A DNA stretch of 64,000 nt from Onthophagus taurus (GCF_036711975.1 NC_091968.1:25777001-25841000), one strand, 5' to 3'. Positions 1 through 12,740 are shown, counted from the stretch's first letter. The notes: a model not told the origin generated them from the letters alone. Numbers and translations are program-made.

Positions 1-780
1 ATTATATGATAACTAACTTCAGGTTTAAAATGTCAACCTCAATTTTGACATATTTGTAATCTTCATTAAAAATCCTTTAAAATGAGTACAAACACGACAT
101 ATTTATCTCCAATATTAATGAAGTTATGGTCAACTTCCGGTTAAGAATGTCAACGTCAATTTTGACATATTTATAAACGTCGTGAAAAATCCTTTAAAAT
201 GAGTCCAAACGTGATACGCTTAATTCCAATATTACTCGAGGTATAGGCAATTTTCGGTTTGAAATGTCAATGTCATTTTGACATATTCTTAATTTTTATA
301 GAATGTCTTAATATTTGTCACAAAAACAAAAATATAATAAAAAAAAAATAAAAAATTAAGGTTGGTATTAAAATTAAAAAATTAAATTGCTATCTTCATT
401 GTTGCTAACTTCGGATTTAATGTTTCTTTTTCAAACTTTTTTGTTTTTTGAGATAAGTGCGTCATCTTTGGACTCATTTTAAAGGCTTTTTAATGAAGAT
501 GACAAATATGTCAAAATTGACGTTGACGTTTCAAACCGGAAGTTATTGTATCTCCATTAATATCAAAGTTAAATACGTCGAGTTTGGACTCATTTTAAAG
601 GATTTTTTATGAAGTTGACAAATATGTCAAAATTAATAGTTGAAAGTTCGAACTTTTTGGTTTTTTGAGATAAATGCGTCATGTTTGGACTCATTTTAAA
701 GGTTATTTTATGAAGATTACGAATATAATAATAAAATTGAAGTTGACATTGACAACTGAAAGTTTTTTTCACGACTAAAC
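1..780 (-). repeat. Repeat family R1, reverse-oriented copy at the window edge
   Basis: The window opens inside a copy of R1 that reads in the opposite orientation to the copies at 28.4, 32.7 and 58-61 kb. It consists of degenerate sub-modules of about 115-118 bp. Each carries a near-palindromic core (ATGTCAAAATTGACGTTGAC), a short AACCGGAAGTT block and a TCATTTTAAAGGATTTTT block. No credible coding frame is present; the short ORF at 590-772 lies wholly inside the repeat. It sits in a Ptpmeg2 intron, 3' of the last exon seen here. I do not recognise the family. Confidence 0.8.
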
Positions 781-1073
781 CCGAATGTTTCTAGTTTTCA
801 TTTTAGTTCAATAATAATATAAATCATATAGCGTGATTGGGGCTTAGCTTTATTCTTTAAAACAAATAGTATTTTAGATCTTTCAGTATTCTACATTTTT
901 TCAAAGATAAGTTATACCTTTACCTATCAGACAGCATGAAAATCTCTAAAAACGATAAAATGTCGTTTAATCAAGTGATGTATAACGCGGTCCAGTTATA
1001 AGTATTGTACTTAGTATAAATTGTAACCTTCTGGGAAACAATAAATTATTATTATACTTATTAATCAGCTTAC

Positions 1074-4000
1074 TTTTAAGTTGATAAGAACCAATGAAGT
1101 CACCGTGTAATCACTATTTGAATCAACAGCCACCGAGCGTACTTTAAACTCCCCATACGTTGTTTCACCATCGATATCAGAAGGCCAATATTGATGACAT
1201 TTCGGTCTTCCTCGTTCCATAACTCTCGTCGTCATTACAATCACTAAAGTATTTTGTTCCCAAACCATTCTCCAAAAATCCGTTGTCGTTTTTAATAATG
1301 GTCCTAAAAGTTAATAAATATAATTTAATTAATAAAATAAATGAAGTTTTTATGTACCTTGGGTATTAATAAAAGCATTTTTCTGTTTATATCCATCCAC
1401 GAAATTGGCGTGAATGTAATCACTGTCCGTTTCACCATCTATTTCTGATAAAATAACCCTACTATGATCGTAACACAGCACATCCGTATACCTAAAATAA
1501 AAATTAATTTACACTTAAATTTAATTTTAAATTAATTTTTACCTATTTTTGGGTAAATTACTTCTAATTTTAGCTACAGTAAAGTTTCCATCGGGCGGAC
1601 GCGACCGGATTTCAGCATATTCTTGCATCAAACCCGGTCGGCCTCTATCCCGGACGTATTCAACCAATTGTTGCATTGTGAGGGCGGCTCCTTCACCATG
1701 AAGAGAGTCATCGTCGGAAAACCCACTACTAGCACTACTAGGCGGATTCAAATTTGCCTCCTCAGCCCAACTATCCACGTTATTAGTCGATGAAGAAATT
1801 TCTAAGTCGGAATTTGTTGCCAATTTCTTTTGCGGCGATGGGGTTTTGCCATCTACAATGTTAAATTCAACTTTATTATAACTTTTTTTTTTTTTATTCC
1901 AATTACCGTAAAGTGGCAAAGGTGATTCCGGGCAAGTTGTCATTGACTGAAGACAATGTGACAACCAAACATTATGGTCGACCTGAAGCAGTCCGCCTAA
2001 TTGGGTCGGAAGCGATTCCCTTTTGATATGCGCCGTCAGCTGGGCTAAGGATACGGTAAAAACTCTTTCGCGAAGTTTCTCGCGAACGAATAGGCGCAAT
2101 ATTTTAAACGGCGCTTTAAACCATAACGGTGCTGTTACTATTAATACTTTCTTCAATCTTGCTGGATAACCACCCTATAACAAAAATTGTATTATAAAAA
2201 TCTTAAAGAAAAATGTTGTGACAGAAAAAATGTGTTAAAGTGAGGTTATGTTCGGTTGAATGACACTTTGAAGTTATAGGTTAGGTTTTCGACATCCAAC
2301 GTTTATATAAATATTAATATAAATAAATATCGTTATTTAATTTGATATTTTACCATTTTCATTGGGTTCTCATCATTAACGAGGTAATATTAAACAAGTA
2401 TCCTAATTTTGGAAACATAACCTATAACTTGTCAAAAATAAAATTATTTCTTTCAACCAATCAAGAACAAAGTCATTTTAGTTACAAATTTAAAATATAT
2501 AGGCCATACCAACACAAAAAACGCGAATGATTAATCGATTCCGTTATTATTTTCTTCATACGGTACAGATATTATGCTCATAAGTTAACTTGTTTAGAGT
2601 GAAATGGCTTTTTTAAAATACGTCTTTTCTCATGTCGGTAACCGACGACGCTTCTATACCGACCAAAACAAAACTAACCTCTAAAACGGGTACAAGTTAT
2701 TAAAACGAATTTCCATAAAATGTTTTCATTAAAAGGAAAAGTGCTAAATCGAAAAGATTATTACATGATTATTTACATCGAACGAATGAAAGTTTAATTG
2801 AGATTACTCTTAATGAAGTATTTTCAATGTTATTCCAACTTAACCTCAAAAATATTTTTTTTAGAGAACTGCTTTAGGATGTGGGGTTCCGGTTTTCATA
2901 GATCTATAGGGTTAAGTCCACTTTCAAATTTCGAGTTTGTGACTTAAGATACCTTATCTCTGAGGTACTGATGCAATACGTATTTCCCTTCCTTTTGACA
3001 GCTTCTTCTCAACTAGGTGTCTAAGCATGAATAAATCTTCTGGGTTTGAAACCACTTTGTTCCTTTTCCTCCTTAACTTCCCTCTTTATCCTAGTTTTCA
3101 GGACTCTTCCATATAATCTTCTTGTACAGAGCGTTCAACAATGATTGAATTGTAAGGTGTAAGGTGTTTGAATTTGGCGCGCTTGACTTTTAGTAACATT
3201 TGACAAACAACATTGGCACCGGCTGACGTTTTAGACGTATTTTTAACAATCAGTGGTGTGGTATGTTTTAATTGCTTTCGAGTTAACAAGTTTCAACAGT
3301 TATTATGACAAAATGTGAATAAATATTAATTGATTTCATACACATTTTGTTAGTAAAGTTACACATTGATAAATTGTAAACAAAAATTTTTTAACCTCAT
3401 AAATTTTTTAATACCTTCGAAATTTTTCCTATGATACGCCTATGTTTATTAGTTTTCTCATACCAACCTTAAAAATTAAACGCAAAAGCGGGAAATTCAA
3501 ACACCTTACAATCATTGTTGAACGCTCTGTATATGAGGATTATTTGGAACTTTCTACAATCTAGTGGAATGTCATCTCCTCTAAGATATTTGTTAAATAT
3601 CGCGCATATTATTTCCAGAACTTTCATGGTGGCATGTTTGATGAATAGAACCACAAAGTAATTCGATTACCTCCATATCATTGTCAAATATGGCATCATT
3701 CTCAATGAGGACAAGGTACCTTCAATATGGCATGAGGTACTATGTAAAGTGACAGCGGAAGATTGAGCGAAATGTATAACTCACACGGAAGAGGAAATAA
3801 CGAAATGGTGAAGGGTTGAACTCAACAACGAAGGTGTGTAATAACCTATTATTATAAATTTACAAAAGAATAACAGCGATAAAGTCCTTTTATTATAATA
3901 ATCATAATTAATATATGTATATTTGGTTGCCTATCCTTAAAAATAATAAAAATCTGTGAAATGAAATGAAATGTCAAAATTGACATTTTTAATTTTAATA

Positions 4001-7000
4001 TTAATTATATTTTATATTAATAATTAAACTTAAATAATTCATAATTCAAAACTTTTAAATAAGTACTTTTTTTATTATTATTTTTAGTGTTGAAATTATT
4101 ACTTAAACATCAAAAATAGCAATTCGAATTAAATTTGACATTTCGCCTTAAATACTATTTAAGTGCCACCTATGGAGTGAAACCAAAAATACAAATTATA
4201 ACTGTGTGAAGTTGGTTAAAAGTTAAAACTAATTGTCAGTTGTCAAATAATTTTCTTGGCTGAAACGTAACGAAATTGATAAATCGTTTAAAAAATCTTA
4301 TTTACGAGTTTTTATTACAAAGTAATCGTAAAACAACACGTTATGGCCTATATGAATTGAACGAAAATGTCGTTTTTATGGATATTCAAGAGTAATTTCA
4401 GGAAATATAGTGGCAATAATTTTTTTTTTTCAATAACTTTTCATTATTAAACAGTTCGACTGAAACAAAAAGTGATGAAGAAACCCACCTTTTGATAAAT
4501 CTCACAAATATAGAAGAAAACGTTTTCAAGCTTCATTCCACCCAATCATATAAACCAATTTTTGAAGCTTTGGTTAAAAACGTTGAAATGAGAGGAAAAG
4601 AATGAACATTCGAGAGTAGGACATCCTTTCCAAAAGTTGATATTTGACAGTTTATACAGCAGATGTCAAAGTTGATAGCTACTTGACATTTAACTCGTCA
4701 TTTTGACGTTTAATCTGAAAGTTTAATGAAGTATTTTCAATGTTATTATAACTTAACCTCAAAAATAATAATAATATTTAGAGAACTGCTTAGGTTTCTT
4801 TGCTTTTTGACAGCTCCTTCTCCTCTTCCTCCTTAATTTTTCTTTCTATCCTAGTTTTCAGGATTCTTCCATATAACCTTCCAAGTAATGATGTTATACT
4901 TAACACTCTGTAATTCTCGCACTTCTTCCTATTTCCTTTCTTGTATATGAGGATTATTTGGAACTTTCTCCAATCCAGTGGAATGTCATCTCCTCTGACA
5001 TTTGTTAAATATCGTGCATATTATTTCCAGAGCTTTCATGGTGGCATGTTTAATGAATGGGACCACAAAATAATTCGATTACCTCCATATCATTGTCAAT
5101 GAGAACAAGGTACTTTCAATATGCGATGAGGCACTATGTAAAGTGACAACGGAAGATTGAGCGACATGTATAACTTACTTGGAAGAGGAAATAACGAAAT
5201 AACGTGTTATAAATTTACAAGACAAGCAGCGATTAAGTCCTTATATGTGTATTTGGTTGCCTATCTTTAAAAATAATAAAAATCTGCCAAATGAAATGTC
5301 AAAATTGACAGAAAGAATAAATTAATTAAAAAAATGTTTTTTTAATTAAAGAAAATGCGCACATAAACTTTTCATGAAGATTGTATAATAAAGGAGGATC
5401 TCCGTCTCTTTTTTTCTGAACGTGCGTGTGTGTTGCGATGAGTCACGCGCGAGAAACGGTCTCCCCGCCGCGCTCTCTTCCTGTTTCAATAGATTCCTAT
5501 CGTCCTCTATTAATTATAATTCACCGTGACAGTTGACCCGTCACGCCGCAAAGCCGAAAGGGCCGAAAATAGCTAACGAAAGTCGAAAATCGCGACACGT
5601 CCGTTTCATTCCGTCCGGGAATAGAACACCCAAATTTAGCGAAACCCCCCACTAGTTTGACCCAAAAAACCACCTAAAAAATCATCAAAACTACTTTCCT
5701 CTAACCCTACGTGTTTACACTAAAAAAAAATTAACCTTATATTTTGACGTTTACGTGTTTGTAATTATTTACAATTTTTCTTTTCATTCACGGATCCGCG
5801 CATTTTTGTTACGCAATAAGTTTTCGTTATGGAAAAAATTTTTTTTAAGAAAAACTTAATAATTTATAAAAAAAAATCTTACTTTTATGAAATCCGCAAA
5901 CAGAATCCAAAAATTAATCACTTCTTAAGATTTATGCACTAACGAAATTTTCACTTCATCAACATTTAAATTGTTCTTATCCACCAATTCGCAACGCAAC
6001 ACGACTTATAATTAAAATATTAAAAAAAAAAATAACAAATTGCGCGTCTTTTTGTATTTTGATTTCGTACTCGTTGTCGCAGGGATTCACTTTGATCGAT
6101 GGTGTACACTAAACGGCAATAACGTCGGACGGAAAAACGTTCAACGCGAACATATGATCGAACGTCGTCGTCAAATAGCCGTCGTACTCGTCGACGTCGT
6201 GACGCAAAAGCGGGGGCCCGATCGATGGCCAACAACGAGCGAACGTCGCGACGCTTCTACAGCTTACTACGCCATCTATACCTCAATTAAACGATTAGAT
6301 AGAAATCATGATGAAAAATAAAGAAACTTTTTTAATTTTTGTTTTAATATTATTAATTATATTTTATATTAATAATTAAATAATTCAAAATATTTAAATA
6401 AGTTAAACGTCAAAAATGACAATTCGAATTAAATTTGACATTTCGTTTTAAATGCTATCTAAGTGCCATCTATGGAGTAAAACCAAAAATATAAATTATA
6501 ACTGTGTGAAGTTGGTTAAAATAAATTGTCATTGTCAAATAATTTTTTTAGTTGAAAAGTGATAAATTATTTAAAAAACCTTATTAACTTTTATTACAAA
6601 GTAATCGTAAAATAACACGTTATTATTACACGGATTATACGAATTGTACTAGAAGACAATTTTTTATGGATATTCAAGAGTAATTTCAAGAGAAATAGTG
6701 GCATCTATTCATTCTTTTTTTAGAAATTTTCCACGGTTAAAGGAAATACCGAAGCACTTTCTACTTTTATAAATTAAAAAGTTGGACTGAAACAAAAAGT
6801 GATGAAGAAATACTTTTGATAAATCTCACAAATATAGAATAAGATTTCGAGCTAACACATTCTACCCAATCATATAAATGTACTTATCATGCTTTCGTTA
6901 AAAACTTTGAAGTCACAAAGAAAAGAATGAAACTTCGAGAGTGGGACACCTTTCCAAAAGTTGATATTTGATACATCTATTCATGCAACAGTTGAAACGT

Positions 7001-9496
7001 CGCGACGCTTCTCGAGTTACTTGCTACGCCATCTATACGTCAATTAAATGATTAGATAGAAATCATGATATAAAATAACTTTTTTATTTTTATTTTAATA
7101 TTATTAATTACATTTAATATTAATAATTAAAAATTAAATAATTCATAATGTAAAACTTTTAAATAAGTACTTTTTTTTATTAATTTTAATGTTGAAATTA
7201 CTTAAACGTCAAAAATGACAATTTGAGTATTAAATTTGACATTTCGCCTTAAATGCTATCCAAGTGCCATCTATGGAGTAAAACCAAAAATATAAATTAT
7301 AACTGTGTGAAGTTGGTTGAAATAAATTGTCATTGTCAAATTAATAATTTTTTTAGTTGAAAAGTAATAAAACTGATAAATCGTTTAAAAAATCTCATTT
7401 AGGAGCTTTTGAAATCGTAATATAGCACGATATGGACTATATGAATTATACGAGAATGACGTTTTTATGGATATTCAAGAGTAATTTCAGGAAAAATAGT
7501 GGCAATAATTTTTTTTTTAGAAATTTTCCACAGTTAAAGGGAATACTGATGTGCTTTCTACGTTCATTATTAAAAAGTTGGTCTAAAACAAAAAGTGATG
7601 AAGAAACAAACCTTTGATAAATCTCACAAATATAGAATAAGTTTTCAAGCTTCATTCAACCCAATCATATAAACCAACTTATGAAGCTTTGGTTAAAAAT
7701 CCTTTCCAAAAGTTGATATTTGACAGCAGTTGTCAAAGTTGATAGCTACGTGACATTTAACTTGTAATTTTGACGTTTAATCTGACATTAAACTTTTTTT
7801 TAATTTCGAAATTTTTACATTTTTCGATTAATACAATTAAAAATTTACCTTTTTAGTATCCTCCAAACTCATTTTTCTTAACTTATTAATTAACCATAAA
7901 ATTATAACCTCACTTATAATCGACTAACAAACCGAACACCTTCAACTCAGACAGGATACAAACTGACTCACACACAACCTAAGAGCCGCTTAAACGTCTG
8001 ATTAAAATTCTCAAAGCATTTTTTTTAAACTCTCTCTCCTACTTCTTCCCTTTTATTTCATTCGTTCCTTTTCTATTTCTCCCCCCATTTCCTTCCTAAT
8101 TTTTTTCTCTTTCATTCATCTCAAAGTACGCAAAAAAAATTGTGCATCTTACCTTTAACATGGTGAGAATTTTCTGCGACAAATCATAATCAAAGTTTGA
8201 ATATTTCGAATTGGTCATGTCGTAAATAAAAACGATCCCCGCTTTTTGCGTTGTGGGATTTTGAAGGGCCACGTCCAGTTGGTAAACGACACCCTGCAGT
8301 GTCATCTGGTGGGTGCTTAATGTTGGCACGTGTTTGTGAGCGGTGAAAACGGCGATTGCTGCGTCCGTCGAGTCTCTACTAGGCAAGATTGTGAATTTTC
8401 CGGTTTGTAATTCGGATTTAAGGGGTTCTTCCGTTGAATCGAGTCGAGTCAAACCTTCTCTTTGCCGGATCGCTTCGTGTTGATCGAATAAAGCCACCGC
8501 TCTACTCACATCAAATTTTCTTGCGAATAGGAATTTTACCGCTGTCGACCAACTAACTGGGCCTAATTTTCTTTTAGGCCTTGAATTTATTAATTCTATA
8601 AAATTTTTCGTTGCCTAAAATAAAACAATTCAAAATTATTAAAATTTGTTATTTAAATTTGACGTTTAAATGTCAAACTTTGACAGTTATAAGTTAACCT
8701 TAAAAATAACTTTTTTATGATTCAATTTAATAGTCTACTTTAGGTGTCTCCCTCGGATATTTTGTGGCAATCATGTATAAATAGCAATTTCCGGTTTGCA
8801 AGCGGCTTCCACTTCCGGCTAAATTCTTTCCGGAGCACCGACGTGAGCTATTTTAGACGACGGATGATTTAAAAAAAAAGGGGACAACGCATCCTGTGCA
8901 TAAACAAATTAAATAAAAATTATTTTATTATTAAAAGTATTTTTTCCTGTTTATTTTTTTTTTAACCATATCGATAAAAAATTATCGTATTCCACGAATT
9001 AAATCATTTCCTCGAATTCATAATAATAATAATAACCTCAACAGTTTTTCTCTATTTTTTTATCCTCTTTTCTTTTTTAATTTTCACATTAATCACGATT
9101 TTCTTTAGAAAATTTGACTCATTTTAATTAAACAAAAAATTTTACAACAATAAAAATGACAGATAAGTAATAGATGAAATCGTCATTCTTTTTTTTTATT
9201 ACGTTAACACAGCATTTTCTAACCTTAAAAACGTTTTTAGTTAAATCTTATTAATACTTTTTTTAATAAAAAAACTTTAACGCGTAGGCGTTTCAAATCC
9301 GATTAAGAATTAAATTTTTTTTGCTTTGGTTTCGTTTTAAGTTTCAACAGTTGCTACCGGACGTAAACACTTTTTATTTTTGGATTTTTACCGCTTCCCA
9401 AGTGATGTAAAAGCGATGTTTTTGCACCTAAATTAATTCTAAAACGTTTTAAACGAAACTTACGCATTCCTGGTCGTGGGTTAGGGACGCGGCCAT
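1074..9496 (-). CDS. Ptpmeg2: Tyrosine-protein phosphatase non-receptor type 9 (MEG2), 5' five coding exons
   Basis: Cytosolic tyrosine phosphatase with an N-terminal CRAL-TRIO (Sec14-like) lipid-binding domain. In known members this domain targets secretory vesicles and the PTP domain dephosphorylates phosphotyrosine. Coding exons in transcript order: 9496-9464, 8614-8153, 2174-1543, 1491-1358, 1303-1074. All junctions keep phase and give 497 codons. Residues 1-11 are MAASLTHDQEC; CRAL-TRIO-N begins ATKNFIELIN and the lipid-binding fold runs to about residue 240. A Ser/Asn-rich linker follows, then the PTP domain from about residue 355 with KNRYTDV, DYIHANFVDGYKQKNAF, FWRMVWEQ and the VIVMTTR stretch. 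The gene is cut by the window edge, so the WPD loop and the HCSAGIGRTG catalytic loop are not visible. A 5.98-kb intron (2175-8152) is full of repeats. The gene is divergent from Dcp2. Confidence 0.93.
3055..3660 (-). mobile_element. Non-LTR retrotransposon reverse-transcriptase fragment, copy 1 (interrupted)
   Basis: On the minus strand the segment translates to pieces such as IPLDCRKFQIIL, followed closer to the left by RILKTR-type residues. This resembles the fingers region of RTE/CR1-like reverse transcriptases, where LIYKKG and ENYRGIS blocks are typical. The copy is broken by a foldback element at 3127-3529 and by an internal deletion when compared with the copy at 4800-5110. Both copies lie in the large Ptpmeg2 intron. 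No intact frame remains. Confidence 0.6.
3127..3529. mobile_element. TA-flanked foldback MITE inserted in the RT fragment
   Basis: The left end starts CAGAGCGTTCAACAATGATT and the right end is its reverse complement (about 50 bp of imperfect terminal inverted repeat). TA dinucleotides flank it at 3125-3126 and 3530-3531. The related RT copy near 4933 shows the uninterrupted sequence CTTGTATATGAGGATT, which is the empty site. A TA duplication is the signature of Tc1/mariner-type insertion. There is no coding capacity. Confidence 0.75.
3950..4700. repeat. Repeat family R2, single diverged copy
   Basis: This copy shares with 6310-7770 and 11456-12740 a long ordered set of blocks. These include CATCTATGGAGT, AACTGTGTGAAGTTGGTT, a run with GTAATCGTAAAA, TGGATATTCAAGAG, ACAAAAAGTGATGAAGAAA and a terminal CAAAAGTTGATATTTGA. 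No coding frame is preserved and no clear terminal repeats are seen. The family is unidentified. Confidence 0.7.
4800..5110 (-). mobile_element. Non-LTR retrotransposon reverse-transcriptase fragment, copy 2
   Basis: The minus-strand translation gives a degenerate run with WRKFQIILIYKKGNRKKCE, then NYRVLSITSLLGRLYGRILK and a charged tail. This matches the order of conserved blocks in RTE/CR1-type reverse transcriptases. It is uninterrupted at the position where copy 1 (3055-3660) carries a MITE. The fragment is short, with no endonuclease region. Confidence 0.65.
5390..6300. promoter_or_regulatory. CpG-rich patch inside the Ptpmeg2 intron, possible internal promoter
   Basis: Two blocks (about 5395-5640 and 6040-6290) are rich in G+C and CpG in an otherwise AT-dominated window, with strings such as GTGACGCAAAAGCGGGGG and CACGCGCGAGAAACGG. 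Open frames of 71 and 93 codons occur on opposite strands at 6020-6321, but neither has recognisable protein content. Insect promoters and 5' exons often show such composition, so an alternative Ptpmeg2 promoter is a reasonable guess. The right end (6240-6300) is shared with the R2 tandem units, so it could instead be repeat-derived. Confidence 0.3.
6310..7770. repeat. Repeat family R2, two tandem units of about 770 bp
   Basis: The unit at 6310-7075 is repeated at 7080-7770 with the same order of blocks. It starts from an AT-rich ATATTAATAATTAAA segment, passes through CATCTATGGAGTAAAACC, and ends in the GTTGATATTTGA block. The junction carries GTCGCGACGCTTCT plus CGCCATCTATACGTCAATTAA. The same junction is present at 6240-6300 and at 12070-12125. 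ORFs of 61 and 69 codons inside are not credible genes. Confidence 0.8.
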
Positions 9497-10084
9497 CGTT
9501 TTAAAGGGACACTAACTCCCGAACACCTCCACCATAACTGTACTAACTGAAAACAAAACTTTCTGCGTGGAGATCGAATACCAACACACTAAAACCCGGC
9601 TAATTTCACGCTGAATAAATTCAAATTTTAATCGAATTTTAATGAATTAATTTAATTTTAACAACTAATTAAAATGTTTAAGACTTAAAAAAGATATGAA
9701 CCTAAATTAATTTCGAAAATAAAAACGATTTTTCAAAAAAAAATTTAAATTTAGGGAATTTTCTTCCTTTAGGTTAACAATAAATTTAAAACATTTCTTA
9801 ATTTAAATTTATCCCAAACAATTAAATTAATTTAATTACTTAATACAATTTATTATAACAAAATAATAAATAAAAGTGTTTTTAGGGCTAAAAATATAAC
9901 TATTTTTACATTTTTATTTTAAGGTTAGGCAATAAAAATAAACGTCACGCAATCAAAACAAAGATGTCGGTCGTAAAAAAGCGAAGCGATGCGCAATTTG
10001 TGTTTTCCGACCAATTTTCATAGTCAAAGGCCGAATTTTCGCGCTTATTCCAGTTCCAGAATATTAATTAAACAAATGTGAACG
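9497..10084. promoter_or_regulatory. Bidirectional promoter region between Ptpmeg2 and Dcp2
   Basis: About 590 bp separate two divergent start codons. The Dcp2-proximal part (9955-10050) has several CpGs, while the centre is a plain AT-rich stretch of TTAATTTAA-like words. No TATA box at a convincing position was seen on either strand. The transcription start sites and 5' UTRs cannot be placed from sequence alone. Confidence 0.55.
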
Positions 10085-11138
10085 ATGGAATATAATATGG
10101 AGGTAGAATTAAGGACCACGCAGCACTCGATACCAATGGACGTGCTGATTGACCTAATAGCGTAAGCTTTTTTTTTCCTTTAATGACCCTTTTTAAAATT
10201 AAAATTGCCTCAGGAGGTTTGTCATAAACGTCCCGGACACAGCCAAACAGAACTTGATACGAATATGTTTCCAAATCGAGTTGGCTTACTGGTACTACTT
10301 AGATTTCTACGTAAACGGCGAAACGAAATTGAGAAGTTGTGGTTTTAAGGAGTTTGCCGCTCACGTTTTCATCCACTCGCCGTTTTTAAAACGAGATTAC
10401 AACCGTTTAGATGAAATACTTGAAGAATGGCGTGAATATAAACAATCTGTACCAACTTACGGAGCTATTTTATTGTCTGAAGGAAACTCGCATGTCTTAT
10501 TAGTACAAGGATATTGGGGTAAAGCTTCTTGGGGTTTCCCAAAAGGTAAAGTTAACGAAGATGAAGATCCCGCTCATTGTGCTGTTCGTGAAGTATACGA
10601 AGAAACAGGATTTGATATTTCAAGTCGAATCGATCCAGAAAATTATTTTGAAGCTGTAATTCACGAACAATTAGTAAGATTATACGTTATAACGGGGATT
10701 CCGTTTAACACAAAGTTCCAACCGAGAACGAGGAATGAAATAAAGTCATGCGAATGGTTCCCGATAGCTGATTTGCCCAATAATAAAAAAGATAACACAC
10801 CGAAAGTTAAAATGGGATTGAGTACGCATTCATTTTATATGGTTTTACCATTCGTTAAGCGAATTAAAGGGTTGTTTAATAATAAACCAAAAGCTCATAG
10901 ACAGAAATCTTTGAGTTTTAGTGAAGCGTCGAGTACATCGCGTCCAAAATATCATCGAAGCGATTCGGAATGTAAGGAAATTAAGGATGTGAAAGAGATG
11001 AAAGAATTTAAAGGAAATAAGGAGAGGAAATCGTTTTCAAAGAGACAACTTTTTAACGATAAAGATATCGTTTTTACAGCCCCATCTTGGCTTAATTTCA
11101 AATTTGATAGAGCTGCAATACTCGAATCAATCCCCTGA
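10085..11138 (+). CDS. Dcp2: m7GpppN-mRNA hydrolase Dcp2 (mRNA decapping enzyme)
   Basis: Catalytic subunit of the decapping complex. It hydrolyses the 5' cap of deadenylated mRNAs in the cytoplasm and P-bodies, releasing m7GDP. Two exons: 10085-10161 and 10214-11138, with a 52-bp intron (GTAAGC...CTCAG). The product is 333 residues. Residues about 8-95 form the Dcp2 box A domain (RFVINVP, IRICFQIELAYWYYLDFY). The Nudix box begins at about residue 137 with GKVNEDE and continues REVYEETGF, so the metal-binding glutamates are present. Box B follows (WFPIADLP). The tail is Lys/Ser-rich and ends in a conserved Trp-Leu-Asn-Phe-Lys-Phe-Asp element that closes many metazoan Dcp2 proteins. The protein is short; the fly protein, as I recall it, has a much longer tail. 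The 3' end of the gene is duplicated at 12762-13085. Confidence 0.95.
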
Positions 11139-11394
11139 GACATAATTTTTATTTTAAGAAGGAAATGGAATTTTTTGTTTTTAATTTTTTTGAATGCCAT
11201 AAAGTGTAATTAATTATTATTATCGTTTAATTTTGTTCCTATTTTGACAAAGAACAATTTGTTTTTTTACGATTATTAAATGGTTTGTACAATAATTTTT
11301 ACGTTTCACTCTTTACTTAGACAAATTAATTTGTAATTGAGAAAGTTTTTTTATTTTAATAAAATTTTTTCTTTGGAAAATTGGTGTTGAACTA

Positions 11395-11455
11395 TTTTTT
11401 ATTTAAATAACCGAACCTAAATTATCCTCATCTCCGTCTTTATCGAAAACCAAGT
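11395..11455 (-). pseudogene. Fragment duplicated from the zinc-finger/TM gene
   Basis: This short piece matches the 3' coding part of the gene at 13103-13486 (about 13188-13228). It keeps the order of codons for the acidic stretch but lacks the segment encoding the hydrophobic C-terminus. It follows directly on the Dcp2 3' UTR. It is best explained as one side of a local duplication whose other side is the intact locus. The copies are separated by R2 repeats. Confidence 0.65.
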
Positions 11456-12740
11456 ACTTTTTTTTATTAATTTTAATGTTGATTTTAATTAAACGTCAAA
11501 AATGACAATTCGAGTATTAAATTTGACATTTTGCCTTAAACGCTATCTAAGTGCCATCTATGGAGTAAAATGAAAAATATAAATTATAACTGTGTGAAGT
11601 TGGTTAAAATAAATTATCGGTTGTCAAATAATTTTTTTAGTTGAAAAAGTGATAAATTGTTTAAAAAATCTTATTTGGATTGTTATCTTATTAGTAATCG
11701 TAAAATAACACGTTATTATTACACGGATTATACGAATTGTATGAGAAGACAATTTTTTATGGATATTCAAGAGAAATAGTGGCAGTAATTCTTTTTTTAG
11801 AAATATTCCACGGTTAAAGGAAATACCAAACCGTGTTTTACTTTTATAATTAAAAAGTTGGACTGAAACAAAAAGTGATGAAGAAACACCTTTGATAAAT
11901 CTCACAAATATAGGATAAGATTTCGAGCTAACACATTCTACCCAATCATATAAATGAACTTGTCATGCTTTGGTTAAAAACGTTGAAGTCACAAAGAAAA
12001 GAATTAAACTTCGAGAGTGGGACACCTTTCCAAAAGTTGATATTTGATGCATCTATTCATGCAAGAGTTGAAACGTCGCGACGCTTCTAGAGCTACTTGC
12101 GCCATCTATACGTCAATTAAATGATTATATAGAAATCATGCTATAAAATAACTTTTTTATTTTAATATTATTAATTATATTTTATATTAATAATTAAAGA
12201 TTAAATAATTCATAACTTAAAACTTTTAAATAAGTACTTTTTTTATTAATTTTAATGTTGAAATTACTTAAACGTCAAAAATGACAATTCGAGTATTAAA
12301 TTTGACATCTAAGTGCCATCTATAGAGTAAAACCAAGAATACAAATTAGAATTGTGTGAAGTTGATTAAATTAAATTGTCAGTTATCAAATAATTTTTTT
12401 AGTTGAAAAGTAATAAAATTGATAAATCGTTTAAAAAACCTAATTTAGAAACTTTTATTACAAAGTAATCGTAAAATGACACGTTATGGACTATATAAAT
12501 TGTAAGAGAATGGCGTTTTTATGGATATTCAAGAGTAATTTCATGAAATATGGTGCTGGAAATATGAGCACCCAATCATATAAACCAATTTATGATTCTT
12601 TGGCTAAAAACCTTGAAGTGAGAAAGAAAAGAATGAAAATTCGAGAGTAGGACACCTTTCCAAAAGTTGATATTTGACAGTTTATTATAGCAGTTGTCAA
12701 AGTTGATAGCTACTTGACATTTAATTTTTTTTTAATTTAA
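11456..12740. repeat. Repeat family R2, two tandem units between duplicated gene ends
   Basis: Two R2 units start near 11460 and 12240, about 780 bp apart, with the second unit shortened. The internal junction at 12070-12125 has the GTCGCGACGCTTCT and GCCATCTATACG words also seen at 6.25 and 7.0 kb. The array is bracketed by directly repeated host sequence: the 3' end of Dcp2 plus part of the neighbouring gene on both sides. Confidence 0.8.

Noticed and set aside
6020-6321. Overlapping 71- and 93-codon ORFs
   Set aside because: Arg-rich translations of CpG-rich DNA with no domain, and both strands are open by composition.
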